A stretch of DNA of 64,000 nt. It comes from Sycobia sp. Sy_11 (Eukaryota; Arthropoda; Insecta; Hymenoptera; Epichrysomallidae). Below, one piece after another: positions 19,289 through 32,567 of the stretch. How positions within the stretch are numbered: position 1 is the first letter of the stretch; each line of letters begins with the position of its first letter. The stretch spans positions 23,501-87,500 of the forward strand of contig JACCIC010000168.1 of NCBI GenBank assembly GCA_018907035.1, written 5' to 3'. The notes under the pieces were generated by a model. It did not search any database. It had not been told where the DNA came from and worked only from the letters and a program-made list of their open reading frames with translations. The position numbers and the translations under genes are program-made.

Positions 19289-20502
19289 CAGAAATTCGTG
19301 GGTCTCGCGCGATCTACTCGTTCGATTAACTTAACGCGAATCGAGCGAAGGAAAAATTCAAATATGTCAGGTTTAAGTCTTTGGTGTTCGAATCGTTCGA
19401 TCTATCCGATCGTTTCTCAGATTAGAAATATTTATAGTCACCGTATACCGAGCGTTCTCATATACCATAAGCTTTTTTTTTTTTTTTTTTAATGCCTCGA
19501 CATTACTGTGTCATAAAAATGATCAAATAATGACTTCGAGCTGGGCATTAAAAAGAAAAAATACAACAAAAAAAACAACAACAACAAAAAACAATTTCAT
19601 TTCTATTAGAGCATGCTTAATGGAGGTTGTGTCTGGAAGTTGCGCATTTTAACAACACGTACTAAGTATGAAAATCTATCCGATATCCTATTGAGGCAAA
19701 CGTAGTTTTTTTTTTTATGTATTCCGGCTCCCCCACCGCTCCTCCTATATCGCCGTTCAAGATATCTAGAACAATGCTCATTGTACGTAGATACCCGTGA
19801 ATGACTCGGTTTTTTTTTTTTAGTCTCACTTAAAATTCATACCGCGAGGCCTGATTAAACGTTATCTCGTGTTTTCATTCAAGATTGAAATCGTCTCCGA
19901 TAACCTTGAGGGCGTATTTTTAATATCGTATGTATAGGGAGATCGTGTAATTCTCACCAAAATCGAGTATATATATATGTATGTATATGGGGCATTTCGA
20001 GCTTTATTCCGCCAAGAGCTATTGAAATCACGCATTCCCTTAAATCGTAATAGTTTATCAAAAAACGACATTTTTTACGACACGCAATTTTCGGTGTCTT
20101 CTTGAACGAAGCGAATTCGGCACATTTGGCTTGCTATCCTTGAGGCCACCCCCCTCCCCCACCGCCTCCCTAGCGAGGAAGCACAAATGTTTTATTAACG
20201 ACTGTGCTCGAAATTTGAATTTGTTCCGATTGCCATTCGTCGATGACGTACGATGAACTACGATGTTCTGGCAGGGAGTGAGAAGGAGGGAGCGAGGCGG
20301 GCGTTCAATGCAAATTCAATCGATCCCCATATATCGCCGTGCGCGTAACCAACGTTTCCATCGAAATAAGTCGAAGGGAGGAGAAAGAAAAATCAAAGTG
20401 AATTCATTCACCGCGATGCAGGCGATAAACGGTGCCGTAAGCATTATTACATTCGTATCGCGTTACTAGTTACTATTGCATATGCTTCTGCACGTATATA
20501 AG

Positions 20503-20504
<2 letters not shown>

Positions 20505-20544
<40 letters not shown>
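20505..20544. repeat. (TA)20 tract
   Basis: A pure TA run. Confidence 0.95.
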
Positions 20545-20547
<3 letters not shown>

Positions 20548-21142
20548 TTTTGATAATCCGAATTCGCTTGATAATGATAAGCTTGTAATAGCAAGTTTTT
20601 CCATTGTCATGAGGCAAGGACAAATTCCCGATACGCATTTAATATATTTAGCCAACTATTTGGCGTCGCGGGCAATTCTGCAACGACCACGACGAAAGAA
20701 GCTTAAGTATTCTAGTAGGGAAAAAAAACTAAGAAATTCTCCAGGTAAATTATAGATTTTAAGAGCAAGGGACGACGATTGTGTGGGTATATATATATAT
20801 TGTGTGTGTGTGTGTGTATAAATCGATGGACGTGCACTATCGCTCCACCTATACGCGTTTCGCATTAAAATTTCTTTCCTATCTATACAAATAATATATA
20901 GAGAGGGCGACCTTTGCTCTCTCGCGGACACGCATTATAATATAAATTATTGCGGCCGAGAGCGAGTCGAACGAGCGATAAATCGGCAAAAAAATTGTGC
21001 GTTTATGTAGATAAGTATATAGTATACGCATATATAGAGGCTAAAATCGTCGCGAACGTTCCCTCATTATTTATTTGCCCTCTCAGATTATTTTATTCTA
21101 CGCAGTTGTAGAGGCGTTGGGAATATTCGCGAGAAAGTGAGC

Positions 21143-21178
<36 letters not shown>

Positions 21179-21669
21179 CAGGGAGGTGGGAGGGAGGTTA
21201 GGTGGAAAACGAAGATTTCGAAACCCCTTTATTCACTTTTCATATATGTCGAGAACTTATTTTATTGGATGATGATTCTCTTTTTGATCTAAATCGATCG
21301 CGCGCTTTCTCCTGTATCCTGACACCGCATTATTCTTCGCCTGTTCTCTCTCTCTCTCTCTCTCTCTCTCTAAAAATTTTTACGTGTTGCCACTGTGATA
21401 TATACAGATACTAAACGAAAAATAAAACCCAACAACCGTACATCTGACGATGTAGAAACACGGAGAGGAGGCTATATAGGAGGTAAAACATCTTTTCTTC
21501 TCCCCTCTCCCTCATCTATCGCAAAAAAAAACGACCAAAAGAAGCAAGATTGCAACTAGTGGGGGTGAAGGGGGGAGCGCTCCTTCGACGAATTCCACCG
21601 TGCCAAAAAGTACATTTGGTAGTGGACAATTGTTCTCGCTACTGTACGCTGTGTACGGCCAATTTTCAC

Positions 21670-21677
21670 GCGTGTGC

Positions 21678-21718
<41 letters not shown>

Positions 21719-21767
21719 AAGAGAGAGAGAGAGAGAGAAGGGCTCTCTCTCTCTCTCTCTCTCTCTC
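21670..21767. repeat. Compound (TG)n-(GA)n-(CT)n repeat
   Basis: TG/CG at 21670-21714, GA at 21721-21739 and CT at 21742-21767. The GA and CT arms are complementary with a 2-4 nt gap, so either strand can fold a near-perfect hairpin of about 18 bp. Confidence 0.95.
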
Positions 21768-21867
21768 GGCTCGCCCGTTCTTCCCCCCTCATTGTCGTCG
21801 TCGTCGTCGACGTCGACGTCCATGCCGTCGTTTCCTCCTCCCCCGCCTCACACACCCGTACACGCGC

Positions 21868-21905
21868 GCGCGCACACACACACACACACACATACACATA
21901 CACAC
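21868..21905. repeat. (CG)n-(CA)n tract, Z-DNA-prone
   Basis: GCGCGCGCGCACACACAC followed by CACATACACATACACACAC, alternating purine-pyrimidine throughout. Confidence 0.9.
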
Positions 21906-23535
21906 ACCGCGCACTCGCTTCCTCTTCGCGCGCAACCCCTGGGTGGGGGGGGGGTCCGTACCCGGCCCGTCCGCCTGGATTCGCGCGATGCCGCGCCGCG
22001 CCCTCGGAACGCGCCGGGCTCATCGGCGGCATAGTCGGCACACGCGGCGTCGGCGCGGCGGCGAGCGGCCCCGACCAACGACTCAGCGCCGGGGCCGCGG
22101 ACGAAAACCTGAATTTCAAGCACGGCGCCGCGACGTGATACGCCGGGGCCCCCTCCCCCTACCTATCCCTCTACCTGTGTACTATCTATGTATGTGTATC
22201 CGTATTTACACGCGCGCGCGCGCTTCTAGACCTGTGTGCATTTCAGTGTGTGCGAATGGATGTATATGCACAATGGTCGGACGCTCTGACCTCCCGAGAG
22301 AGCCCGACTCGCGCGGGCCGCTCCAAAAGTATTAAAGGCGACCGAAAAAAAACTTGCATGCGTTCTTCAGCGTCTGTATATGTATATATATATATGCCTA
22401 TATGATGACCGAGGGCCTGGGACATTTTCTCTTTTAGAGTCCGTCCGGGACTCTCGTCCACTGTACGGTTCGGTTGATAGAAGAGCCTTCTTAGATCCCG
22501 TGAGAGAGGCAGGCAGCGAGAGAGAGAGAGAGAGAGAGAGAGCAAGCCGGATATAGGAGAGGGTGGGGATTTATTTACATATTATACAGTTAGCGCATTA
22601 TAGATAGAGCGTATACGCATGGCCCCGCGGGGATCCACAGGATTGTCGTTCTCACTATAGTCTTGGGATTCTCGCAATATATATGTGTGTCTATATATAT
22701 ATAATATACCCTCGAATAATTCCCGAAATTTCTCCTTGGAAAAACAAGGTCGCTTTTTCTACTAAAATTTCTCAGGATTTGTTGGGGTCGTGGCAACAGA
22801 TAATCAACTTACTACGTCGATCAAAAAGTTGTCTTACATATATTTATAATACCGTTTTTTTTTTCGTTTTTCTTTAATACAACGATTTTCGGAAATTCGT
22901 GCTTTTGCTTGGATTTTTATTTAGAAACGATCGCGGGTAATATTTAAAAGAAAAACCGAAATGGAAAGATCGGAGCACAGATCATTAAAATTTATCGGGC
23001 GCGCCTCTTTAGGCACACGCGCGATTTTATCGAGTTGTAAGCGATTGAATAACGGTGACCGTTTCATCGCGCGAAATTCCCAATTTTCACAATTTTTTTT
23101 TTGCCGCTAAATGGCGCTTAACGCAAAATATTCCGCCTCGCGCACAATAAACCAGTCTTATTCAAACGCGCGTAGGCCCGTTAAAGAAAAAGCTTATGTA
23201 CATTGGTACATATAAAGATACTGTAAAGATGAATTTTAGTTATTTTTTAAAAGACGTTTCCATTTCCGCTGGGATATTTTATTTACGACCGTTTAAAATA
23301 AGAAAAAAAAAACAACAAAACGTTATTGATGAAACAACGAAGATTCCATAAAATTATTTGACTTTGTCCAACGGTACAGGAGAGATATAATACAAATTAA
23401 AAATCATCAGCGTAGAAAGTTAGTATTTTCTCTGTAATTTATCTTCCGATTCGTTATGCCACGACCAACGGAACCGGACAAATTTCAGTTGAAAAGGTGA
23501 TTTTGGGAAAAATATTTCGGAAGTTGTCGTATATG

Positions 23536-23640
<105 letters not shown>

Positions 23641-24970
23641 CAGATTGGAACAATTCTTTTCCGTTTCATCTTTTCCATATAACACTCTCGAAAATTGATC
23701 AATGGAGTATGCGCTTAATTATGATGGGTGTGCATTTATTCGGATGAGAATAGGTATGCCTTTGCATATCAGAACGAAAAATTTATTCACCGCCTTGAAG
23801 ATCTGGAGAGTAAAAATAATCCAACGAAAAGGGGATCTTTTGTAATTTGATTCATTAGTAGAAGTACGGGAGTTACTTATTATTATTTTATTTTATTATT
23901 TTTATTATTTTATTATATTTTTTTATTTTTTTATTATATTTTTTTATTATAGATTATTATTTTCCCATAGATAGTTTGGATCAGTTTATAAGACCTATTT
24001 ATAAGATCGAGAGATTGGGTTAAACATGAGACCAATGGTGAATGTGGATTTGGCTGTTTTTCTTTTTTTTTTTTTTGTTCATTGTGAAATATCGTCACGA
24101 TTCGCGAACGTTGGTCTTCGTCAATACTTATACTAATAAGGTAAAGAACCCAGGAAAAATTCACCGATTCGACGAAGAGCACGCGACGTTTCAAAGGGAC
24201 GCGTTAATCCTCGACACGTTGATCGATGTCCCTTCTTTCTGCGGACGAAGACGCCCCACTGCGGACAAAAAAAAAAGCTACACTTTCGCAGAGACTTGAG
24301 GCCGAAGCTCCCGGGAGGAGGGGTTGACGAGTTCCCGCACACGCCTGGCATTAATCATTCGGGGACGATTAATTTGAGGTGATAGTCGATTAATGCAGGT
24401 GGCCACCTGGCGGACGATGATACGACTGGCGGCGTTGCCGCGAAACGAAGAGTCAGCCGACAACCAAGCGTTTAGTTTCATCGATCGATTCGTTGGATTG
24501 AAATTGGCGTAATCCAAAGATTTTTACTCGTTCGATTTGAAAGTACAAGTAACGTTTCTTTTCTTTTTTTTTGTTGCCAAAAACCGCTTACTTATCAGCC
24601 GACGCTGCTTCCGATTACCAGGAGTAACAAATAACTTAAATTTCTTCCTCTTATATATACATATCAAATATATACATCTGCAGCTACTTGCTGTAATTTC
24701 TTTCCCCCCCCCCTTTCTTCCTCTTTATAACATCCCGTCCCACTGCCGACGGGGCGCTGCTTACACTCGCCGTTATGTACAGGTACAGCTGTACCTGCGG
24801 GATTGTACTACTTGAATCGGGCGGATACTCCCGGGGAGTAACAATGAATCGAGCCGTTGTTCGTTCCAGCCGTTGCAATCGTGTACCCTTGCGCCCCCTC
24901 TTTCTCTTTTTCTCTCTCTCTCTCTCTCCTCCTCCCTCTCTCTTTCTCCTCACTATTCTTCCCGTTTGTG

Positions 24971-24971
<1 letters not shown>

Positions 24972-25020
<49 letters not shown>
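24972..25020. repeat. (TA)n tract
   Basis: A pure run. First of six (TA)n tracts within about 1.1 kb. Confidence 0.95.
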
Positions 25021-25024
<4 letters not shown>

Positions 25025-25123
25025 AGAGTGAGATAGAAATACATATATCGGACAGAGTGCAGTAGATGCTTTACTTTGCCAAGGGTTCCGATATGAATTA
25101 TGCTCCTGTACTCTTTCTCTCTT

Positions 25124-25126
<3 letters not shown>

Positions 25127-25182
<56 letters not shown>
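25127..25182. repeat. (TA)28 tract
   Basis: A pure TA run ending in TACACATATATG. Confidence 0.95.
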
Positions 25183-25190
<8 letters not shown>

Positions 25191-25372
25191 TGTACAGCTT
25201 GCAATATATAAAATATGTGTAATAACAGCGCGGCGGTGGCGCAATTTCGTGCGCGTAACAAGTAATATATGTATATATACACGAATGCACACTCACACTA
25301 CTACGGCTGCAACTTGCAGCATATATATTTATATAGGCATTGCACTCCTAATGCTGCCTGTTGCAGTGTCTG

Positions 25373-25373
<1 letters not shown>

Positions 25374-25422
<49 letters not shown>
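25374..25422. repeat. (TA)n tract
   Basis: A pure TA run between unique sequences that share the words GCAACTTGCAG/GTTGCAGTG. Confidence 0.95.
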
Positions 25423-25427
<5 letters not shown>

Positions 25428-25631
25428 AGGCTACGCAGCTTTACAGCGGTTTATATATGTACACCGCAACCTTTTGCACTCGGAGCTTGCAACAATACTC
25501 CATTTCGCGCGCATTCCTGAGCGGGTTTGTGGATTAAGGCAACAAAAAAAAAAAAAAACAAAAAAAAATCTATTCCTTTGCTTCCTATAGCGGACCGCGC
25601 GTGCGTAGGCTGACTTGCGGATGCATAAGAG

Positions 25632-25635
<4 letters not shown>

Positions 25636-25677
<42 letters not shown>
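25636..25677. repeat. (TA)n tract
   Basis: A pure TA run. Confidence 0.95.
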
Positions 25678-25683
<6 letters not shown>

Positions 25684-25828
25684 TACATAGATAAACGTCA
25701 TTGTGCACAGTACTATTTTGCAATTTACGAGAGAGGCAGAGACCGCATATATAGCCGCGTAGGAGAAAGGGAAAGGCATGTGTATGTAGGGGTGGGGGTA
25801 TATATGTATGTATACCTGTATATATACA

Positions 25829-25829
<1 letters not shown>

Positions 25830-25883
<54 letters not shown>
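25830..25883. repeat. (AT)27 tract
   Basis: A pure AT run following imperfect TATG repeats. Confidence 0.95.
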
Positions 25884-25885
<2 letters not shown>

Positions 25886-26010
25886 TTCTGGAAACGCAGC
25901 TGATTCTCGCGGCCTCGATATAATGCGGACTCGAGCTCTCGGCTTTGAGCAGGAAGAACTGGCTGTTGAGCTGCTGCCGCTTTGTCCGCGTTTTGACGCT
26001 GTAATACCTC

Positions 26011-26013
<3 letters not shown>

Positions 26014-26077
<64 letters not shown>
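26014..26077. repeat. (TA)32 tract
   Basis: One of the two longest uninterrupted TA runs in the window, with the run at 29553-29617. Confidence 0.95.
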
Positions 26078-26080
<3 letters not shown>

Positions 26081-26284
26081 AGAATCTCCTCGATCGTACA
26101 ATTCTTTATCATAGTCATGTCCGTTTATAATACGCGCATGGTTTGAACGTTTCTTGAGAGATGACCGCATCATCCTCGCCTCTCTTTTCCTTTCTCATTG
26201 ACTAAGCAAATTTTTTGCATTCCGCCACTGAGACTCTTCGATTTTCTACTATGGATTCCTCTTCACGCGGAGGCGCCCACACAC

Positions 26285-26287
<3 letters not shown>

Positions 26288-26364
<77 letters not shown>
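26288..26364. repeat. (TA)n tract with one C interruption
   Basis: 26288-26346 and 26349-26364. Confidence 0.95.
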
Positions 26365-27291
26365 GCCGCGCGTCACTGAAGGATCGAATTAAAGATTTGC
26401 ACAATAATGCACGATGTACTCGAATTTTTAATACTGTCGTATTAAAGAGCTGCGTTCGCGATCTCTCCCGGGATGCGAGGGATCGTTCTTGGCTCGGCGA
26501 AGGGGGAAGGGGTTAAAGGAAGACGGGATCGATCGCAAAAAATGGCATCGACCCTCGGTCGGCACGCCACGGCCCGCTTCGACCCAAAGCAAAAAAAAAA
26601 AAAAAAAAAAATTCCCAACGAAAAATCGCTCCAAAATGACCGGCCATAAATTTTCTGTTATTTACGTCGAAGCCGCGCGAGGCGAAACGTTTCTTCTGAA
26701 ATCAACTTCGTGGCAAGGTTACGGCAGGAGACGAAGAACAGAGAGAAGGAGAGAAAGAGGGAGAGAAAAAAAAGAGTCGGAGCTGGAGCTCTATGATATT
26801 GGCCGAGAAGACGGGGCCTTTCTAATCACGTTTAGCGAAGTTCACAAACCCGCGGCTCGAATTCGAAACTCTATATGAATATATATATGTTGAACCGTCG
26901 GAAAGAATTGCGCGTCGGTTATATCAGAAGTGCGCATAAAACATCGGCCTGACGTATCGCTTCACCTGTGTATTTATGTGTGACTGTGCGTGCGCGCGCG
27001 CCACGTGTGCGAGTACGGGAAAGGAATAAAAAAAAAAGTTCGCGCACATATACACGCGCGCAAACCGCTCGGTATATCACGATTGAAGGAGAAACGAAGA
27101 AGCGACCGAGCGACGAGGCCTCCTCTCAGCTATCCTCTCTCTCTCTCTGTCTCTCTCTGTCTCTCTCTTTCTCTCTCTCTTTTTCTCCCTCCCTCTTTCC
27201 CTCTCTCGTCTCTTGCGGGCAGCTCATATAATATACGTTCGTTCGTAGAGTATAGCCAGAGAGCTGCGTTGCCAAATCACATGAGGGGGGA

Positions 27292-27329
27292 AAGAGAGAG
27301 AAAGAGAGAGAGAGAGAAGGATCGTTGGG

Positions 27330-27365
<36 letters not shown>
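27292..27365. repeat. Inverted (GA)n / (CT)n pair
   Basis: GA at 27292-27318 and CT at 27330-27365 with an 11-nt spacer, a fold-back of about 25 bp. Confidence 0.9.
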
Positions 27366-27410
27366 GTCCCTCTGCCGTGTATTATGCGAGTGCACTCGAT
27401 ATATGCTGGG

Positions 27411-27412
<2 letters not shown>

Positions 27413-27465
<53 letters not shown>
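27413..27465. repeat. (AT)n tract
   Basis: A pure AT run. Confidence 0.95.
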
Positions 27466-27471
<6 letters not shown>

Positions 27472-27710
27472 AATACGCACGTGCTTCTGGAGGAGTTTCG
27501 CCCGATGCTCTCCTCGTCTGCGTGCGCGCGGTGCGTGCGTGCGTCGGTGTTGCCAAATTTGAAAATTACTCCCTTACCCACTCCATGGTCTCTCGCTATC
27601 TCTTCTGGCCCGCGCGCCCCGACGTCTCCTCTTTTCTGTTTCTTCGTCGTCTTTTTCTTCTTCCACTTCTGGTTACGCGGTGCGCTATTCTTTGGGTCCT
27701 CCTCCGTTCC

Positions 27711-27714
<4 letters not shown>

Positions 27715-27756
<42 letters not shown>

Positions 27757-27815
27757 TGTATGTATATCCAGATATACCGTAGCAGCGTAGCTCTCTGGCT
27801 CAGCGCACCACTCGA

Positions 27816-27864
<49 letters not shown>
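27715..27864. repeat. Two (TA)n tracts 65 nt apart
   Basis: Tracts at 27715-27753 and 27819-27864. Confidence 0.95.
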
Positions 27865-27868
<4 letters not shown>

Positions 27869-27900
27869 CGTATATGTGTATGTGTAATATATAAATATCC

Positions 27901-28560
27901 CGCAGATGCGGGTCGGCTCGGTAGCGTCGGGGTGGCGCAGCGCAGCGCGCCCCAGGGAGAAGGGGGGTGGGGGGGGGAGAAGGAAGCGCTCCGCCGTCGG
28001 GCATCCTCCACGGAACACGACGGCCGAGGAGGGCCCCTCCTTGGAAGGCGGCGCGGGGAGCGTAAGGCCGGAGCGGCGAAGTTCGTGGAAGCCCCGCGCA
28101 CGTTATCGGCATGAAAAGGAGCGAGAGACAGAGGGGGGAGGGAGGGGGGGGAGGGAGGAGGGCGCATCGAAGCGCAGGGAGCGCTAGCTGCGACGGCTCT
28201 GCGCGTGTACGTGTAAACGTCGGCGCGCGCGGACTCGCCGAAGGAAGCGCGCCTGTACGCTCCTCGATGTGTCTATGTACGTGACGTGAAAAAGAGACGG
28301 TGGAAGAGGGGGGGGGGGAGCGAGAGAGAAGACCCTTCACCTCCTTCGGCTCCTCTATCCCTTTTTTTTTCCTCTCCACGTCCGCCGCCTGCCCGCGCGC
28401 GCGATGGCGCTGGAATTTGAAACCGCGCCGATCGTCTGCGCAAAGGGGACGCGCGCAGTCCGTTCATATTATATTTATACGGGCGTCCGCGTCGGTCCCG
28501 CTCGTGCTCGGGCGACTTCGAGAACCTCTGCGTGCCACCGTCAGGAAGTGTCGCCTCTTC
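27901..28560. other. CpG/G-rich island, no gene recognised
   Basis: A sharp shift to GC-rich sequence with runs such as GGGGGGTGGGGGGGGGAG near 27964. Frames stay open on both strands because stop codons are rare; no domain seen. Candidate regulatory island. Confidence 0.35.
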
Positions 28561-28633
28561 TTTCTGTTCGACCGTGCGTGCATGTGTATATGTATATATA
28601 GATATGTATGTGTATATGTATATATAGATATGC

Positions 28634-28679
<46 letters not shown>

Positions 28680-29198
28680 ATATATACATTCACGGACACA
28701 CGCACGCGAGACTCCTCTGCCTCCCTGCCGCAGCTATCCGTCTATCACAGGGCCCCGCGGCGCGCGGATGGCCGTGACGCGACCGTCCTCCCGTTGAGCC
28801 TCCGCCGATGTTTTTCTCGTCCAAAGCTCGAGGCCTTTTTTCTAGCTGGTTCATCTCCCCCCCCCCCCACCCGCCTCGCGCGTCTCTTCGTCTCCATCCG
28901 CCGTTGAGCGAGCCATGGGGAGCGAGGAGCCTTCGCCCAGATCTGGCCCCCCCTTCCACCCTCTGCCGTTGCCTCGATTCTTCCCCCTCCTCGTCCCTCT
29001 ACGGTATAATAACACATCCTCCCGTCGAGAGGATCGGCGGGGAAGAGGGGTGGGGGAGAAAGAGGGGAGGAGAATCTTTCGTTCCGTGCGCCCGGGGCCT
29101 TTAGTTCCAAGAGAGCGGGAGATAGGTCGAATTCGGGGAGCGACGTTTTCGGGAATTTTTCGGGGTCGCTTATATAGTAATACAAGTCTTCGAACAAG

Positions 29199-29241
<43 letters not shown>

Positions 29242-29546
29242 GTCTCAATATACATGGTAGGCATATATCTATACAGTCTCTCTATATAGTCTCTGCATAC
29301 TAGGCACACGTGTCTACTATACAGACAGCGACAGGTTATCGCGGGGGTGTCGTTGTCGCAGTGCTTCTTTGAAAAATTTATGGGACACAGATTGGACGCA
29401 TCAGTGACGCATATAAACCGTGGGCGCACCGCGTGCGCGACTTCTGCTCCGAAATTCGATTCGGGGAATTGCTCTTGATGACGGGGGGCGAGAGAGTAAC
29501 GGAGAGAGAAGCACGTTTCTTTGGAGTTCCGGGATCGTGGGCTTTT

Positions 29547-29552
<6 letters not shown>

Positions 29553-29617
<65 letters not shown>
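29553..29617. repeat. (AT)32 tract
   Basis: A pure AT run. Confidence 0.95.
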
Positions 29618-29620
<3 letters not shown>

Positions 29621-30290
29621 ATTGTCAAGCGCGATAAATATAAATTCGGAAACGTCGAGATAATAATATCGAGGATGTGTATACGTGTCTTACGATTTGA
29701 TCGGTCTTGAATTTTTGAGCAGGAAAAGCGTGAAATCATTGATTCTCTTTTTCTTTGAAATAATGAAATCTTTGATACGGCCATTATTACATTAAGTATA
29801 TTACAGCCAGAAACGTCGTGAGCTTCGACAGACTTACTTCCATCTTCAGGCCGAATTCTCGTTAAACAAAGTAACATAACGACTGGAAACTTTTTACTCG
29901 GCGGAGTCGCTCGACGCATCGGCCTGGCGATAGATGGCGAAGTTCTTTTTAATCCGCCTTCCGTGTTTTTTTTCTCTCTCTTTTTTTTTTTTTTTTTTTT
30001 TGTTTTTTTCCTCCTTCAGAGTAGCGAAGGCGGCCCCCGGACGCTTTCGAGAGAGTCGGTCGAGCGTCGAGGATGGCCGCGCGACAGGGCTCGCGCAAAG
30101 GAACGAACGGCGCGCCGTGGTCGCGCCCGCCCACGCGTTTTTTCCGACCCGCCGGGGCCGTTTCGCAAACGCGCCGCCCGTCGGCCGCAGAAGGAGTGGA
30201 GGAGCGGTAGGTCCAGAAATTTGGGGGGAGGAAGGACAAAACAGCAGCAGCGGAATAGTGGTCGTGGGGCAATTGAAGCGCGAACTAGTA

Positions 30291-30293
<3 letters not shown>

Positions 30294-30353
<60 letters not shown>

Positions 30354-30369
30354 TATTATTATTATTATT
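30294..30369. repeat. (ATT)25 trinucleotide array
   Basis: A near-perfect TTA/ATT array with one TATT irregularity near 30350. A second, messier ATT array lies at 54391-54526. Confidence 0.97.
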
Positions 30370-31119
30370 GTATATATAACATGTGCGGATGTAAGACTCG
30401 GCAGTTAGCTTCTTAGATACACAGAGAGAATGAGAGAGAGAGAGAGAGAGAGAGAGACTCATGCAGTCCGACGCATATATTATAATAGCAGGTATAGATC
30501 CTCTCTCGCCGTGGCGGCGCGGCGGGGGAGAGGCCGCGGGGGCAGGACACGCAACATCGCCGTGTGCAAAATTCGAGTGCGTATGGATGGTCGGTCGACA
30601 TCAAGCAGGTGTGTGCGAACGTGCATTATAATATTATGTGTATTATAATGTGTGTGCGTGTGTGTACGCGGCAGGCAGAACGGCGGTGGTCTTTACCACG
30701 CGCGCGGATCTCGCGCTGATTGTCGGGTTTGGTTTCCACACGCGCGCGCGCACACACACGCACAGACACAAAACTGACAGCCGTCTTTTGCCGCACAGCG
30801 GCTGCGCCGCCGTACTACGGCAGGCCACCTGTCCGCCCGCCAGCCCCTCTCGGCCGTCCTTTCGCTCGATCGAACGGGGTTAATCGCTCGTTCGCTCGCT
30901 CACGGCAGCTCCTCTCCGCTCATTTTTTTTTTTCGGGACTCTCTCTCTCTCTCTCTCCCTCTCATTCCCTCCCTCTCTCGCACTCTCTTCTTCGTTGCGC
31001 GTTCGTTCTCCATATGTACCGAATGTTTCCCGACTCAGTAATTATGTACTACCACGTAGATCCGCATGAAGCGAACAAAATTTTAATATATAATTGTAGA
31101 AAGACGTTTTAATATATAT

Positions 31120-31150
31120 GTATATGTATGTATGTTTGTATGTATGTATG
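31120..31150. repeat. (TATG)n tetranucleotide repeat
   Basis: Imperfect TATG/TTTG units followed by a short TA run. Confidence 0.85.
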
Positions 31151-31220
31151 TATATATATATACATGGGTGTGTGTATGTATGCATATGTATAGAAATATA
31201 CATGTTATTATTGAAGGCCA

Positions 31221-31700
31221 ATGGAAAATGCCGTGTTTATTTGCTTTTCGTTCGGGTGGCTGAAATTTGAGAGGGCTGGCAGAACGCCAAAGGTGCAGGT
31301 CCGAGGCAAAAATTCCATAGTGCCGGGCCTCGTAGTCCGACGCTTTCGATCCCCGGTTTCGGTCCCCGTCGCAATCGAGGGGCAGCTTGCCTTCAACGAC
31401 CTTTACGCCGCGATAATACGCCCGGCAACGAACATTTCTAAATATCGCGATGAGAAAGAAAAAAAAAGAAGAAAAAAAGAGAATCACCGGCACGCGCCTC
31501 CTTTCTGCCCCGATGCAATAGTACGGCGCAATTCGGCCAGCCTCCCGTATTGGCGGGCAAAAAATCGTACCTCGAGCGATTCGCAATTCGCAAAGCGCGG
31601 TAAAACGGTATTTTACCTCGGTGGGCCGGGGATCGATTCTCTTTACATTACCGACGCGTTTATCCGATACAACCATGTGGCAGGAACTGCGGCCAATTGA
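31221..31700 (+). other. Doubtful 159-codon ORF
   Basis: An ATG-initiated frame without a dinucleotide repeat, unlike most long frames here. The product has no recognised domain, a Lys/Arg/Glu-rich patch from an A-rich stretch (about residues 76-90) and no obvious signal peptide. The minus strand is open over the same span, which argues for chance. I do not call it a gene. Confidence 0.1.
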
Positions 31701-31896
31701 GCTGCGTTGGGGATACCGAAACAATTGCGAATTCAGTCGCGCTGATAGTGAACCCTGGTATTTGACAAATTACAAAAATTTGCCGCAATGGTAATTATTG
31801 CGTTTCTTATCCGATATATACGCCCCCCCTCCCCACCCACGAACACATTCTCCAGTCTCACTCCGCCAAGCTGCACGTAGTCCGCCGTGTCGCCGC

Positions 31897-31904
31897 TGAC
31901 GTCA
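31897..31904. promoter_or_regulatory. CRE palindrome TGACGTCA
   Basis: A perfect 8-nt CREB/ATF site sits in the CpG island, in the context CCGCTGACGTCACCTC. Family knowledge: bZIP dimers bind it. No downstream gene is recognised. Confidence 0.35.
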
Positions 31905-32520
31905 CCTCGCGCGCGTAATGACCACCGGCGCCTACGGCGTGATTCCCTTCTGGCGCGTGATCGCGAAAAGTTGCGTTTTCGACGCGACCCGCCGCGCCGC
32001 ATGCGTCCGGGACGAGAAGAAGGAGCAGCGCGGATGGAAATTCGGCGAGCCTCGGCGGCCGAGCGAGCGATGGGAGGGAGATGAAACGGAATTTTCGATA
32101 CCCATCCTACCGCTGAAGCTGCGCGTCGCTCCCCTCGCCTCGCCGTTCGGCGCTATATACACCCCTGGTAATATAATCGCTTCCCGAGAGAGCAAGTGAG
32201 AGAGAAAGAGAGAATGAAATGTGACGTGCTTTTCATTCCTGCATATATATATAATATACATATAGGCCCGGAAGGGAGGGATGGGGACAGAGGATACATC
32301 CTTGCGACCTAGTCGAGAGAGAACCACGCGCGGGCCGTTGTATGCAAACCGAGCGAGGGCAGCGGCGCAGCACGTGAAACTCGATCGTAGCCACACGCAC
32401 ACGGACGCGCGGCGTACACGGGATGGACGCAGGGGCGCTCTCGGGGGTGGCCCCCGGCGTTCGCACGCGCCCCGAGGACGGGGAGAGACATGGGAACGCG
32501 TAAACCCCCCAGGGGAGTGA

Positions 32521-32567
32521 GGAGGAGGTGGACGGGGGGTGGGGGGGGGGTGAGGAATGGGGGGGAC
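32521..32567 (+). repeat. G-run cluster, G-quadruplex-prone
   Basis: Runs of 6, 10 and 7 G with short spacers, plus flanking GGAGGAGG. Confidence 0.75.

Larger units (their letters stand above)
17101..22600. other. Geneless region with dense GA/CT and TA repeats
   Basis: TA tracts are at 17322-17375, 17928-17986 and 20505-20544. CT/GA tracts are at 18395-18418, 18583-18628, 18934-18973, 21146-21175, 21346-21370 and 22520-22542. A GC-rich patch at 21.93-22.15 kb keeps frames open on both strands, but none shows a recognisable domain. Confidence 0.65.
28561..31850. other. Geneless region with TA, CT and ATT arrays
   Basis: Contains TA at 28635-28671 and 29553-29617, CT at 29200-29242, a T-run at 29980-30007, the ATT array at 30294-30369, GA at 30432-30457 and a TATG array at 31120-31150. 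A 160-codon frame at 31221-31700 is listed separately as a doubtful ORF. Confidence 0.6.

Noticed and set aside
19263..19490. SINE-like unit bounded by poly(A) and poly(T)
   Set aside because: No A/B-box promoter, no target-site duplication visible and no second copy in the window.
27126..28379. 417-codon minus-strand ORF, second longest in the window
   Set aside because: Assembled from (TA)n, (GA)n and Pro/Arg-rich GC translations. Dinucleotide runs contain no stop codon in some phases, so length is not evidence of coding.
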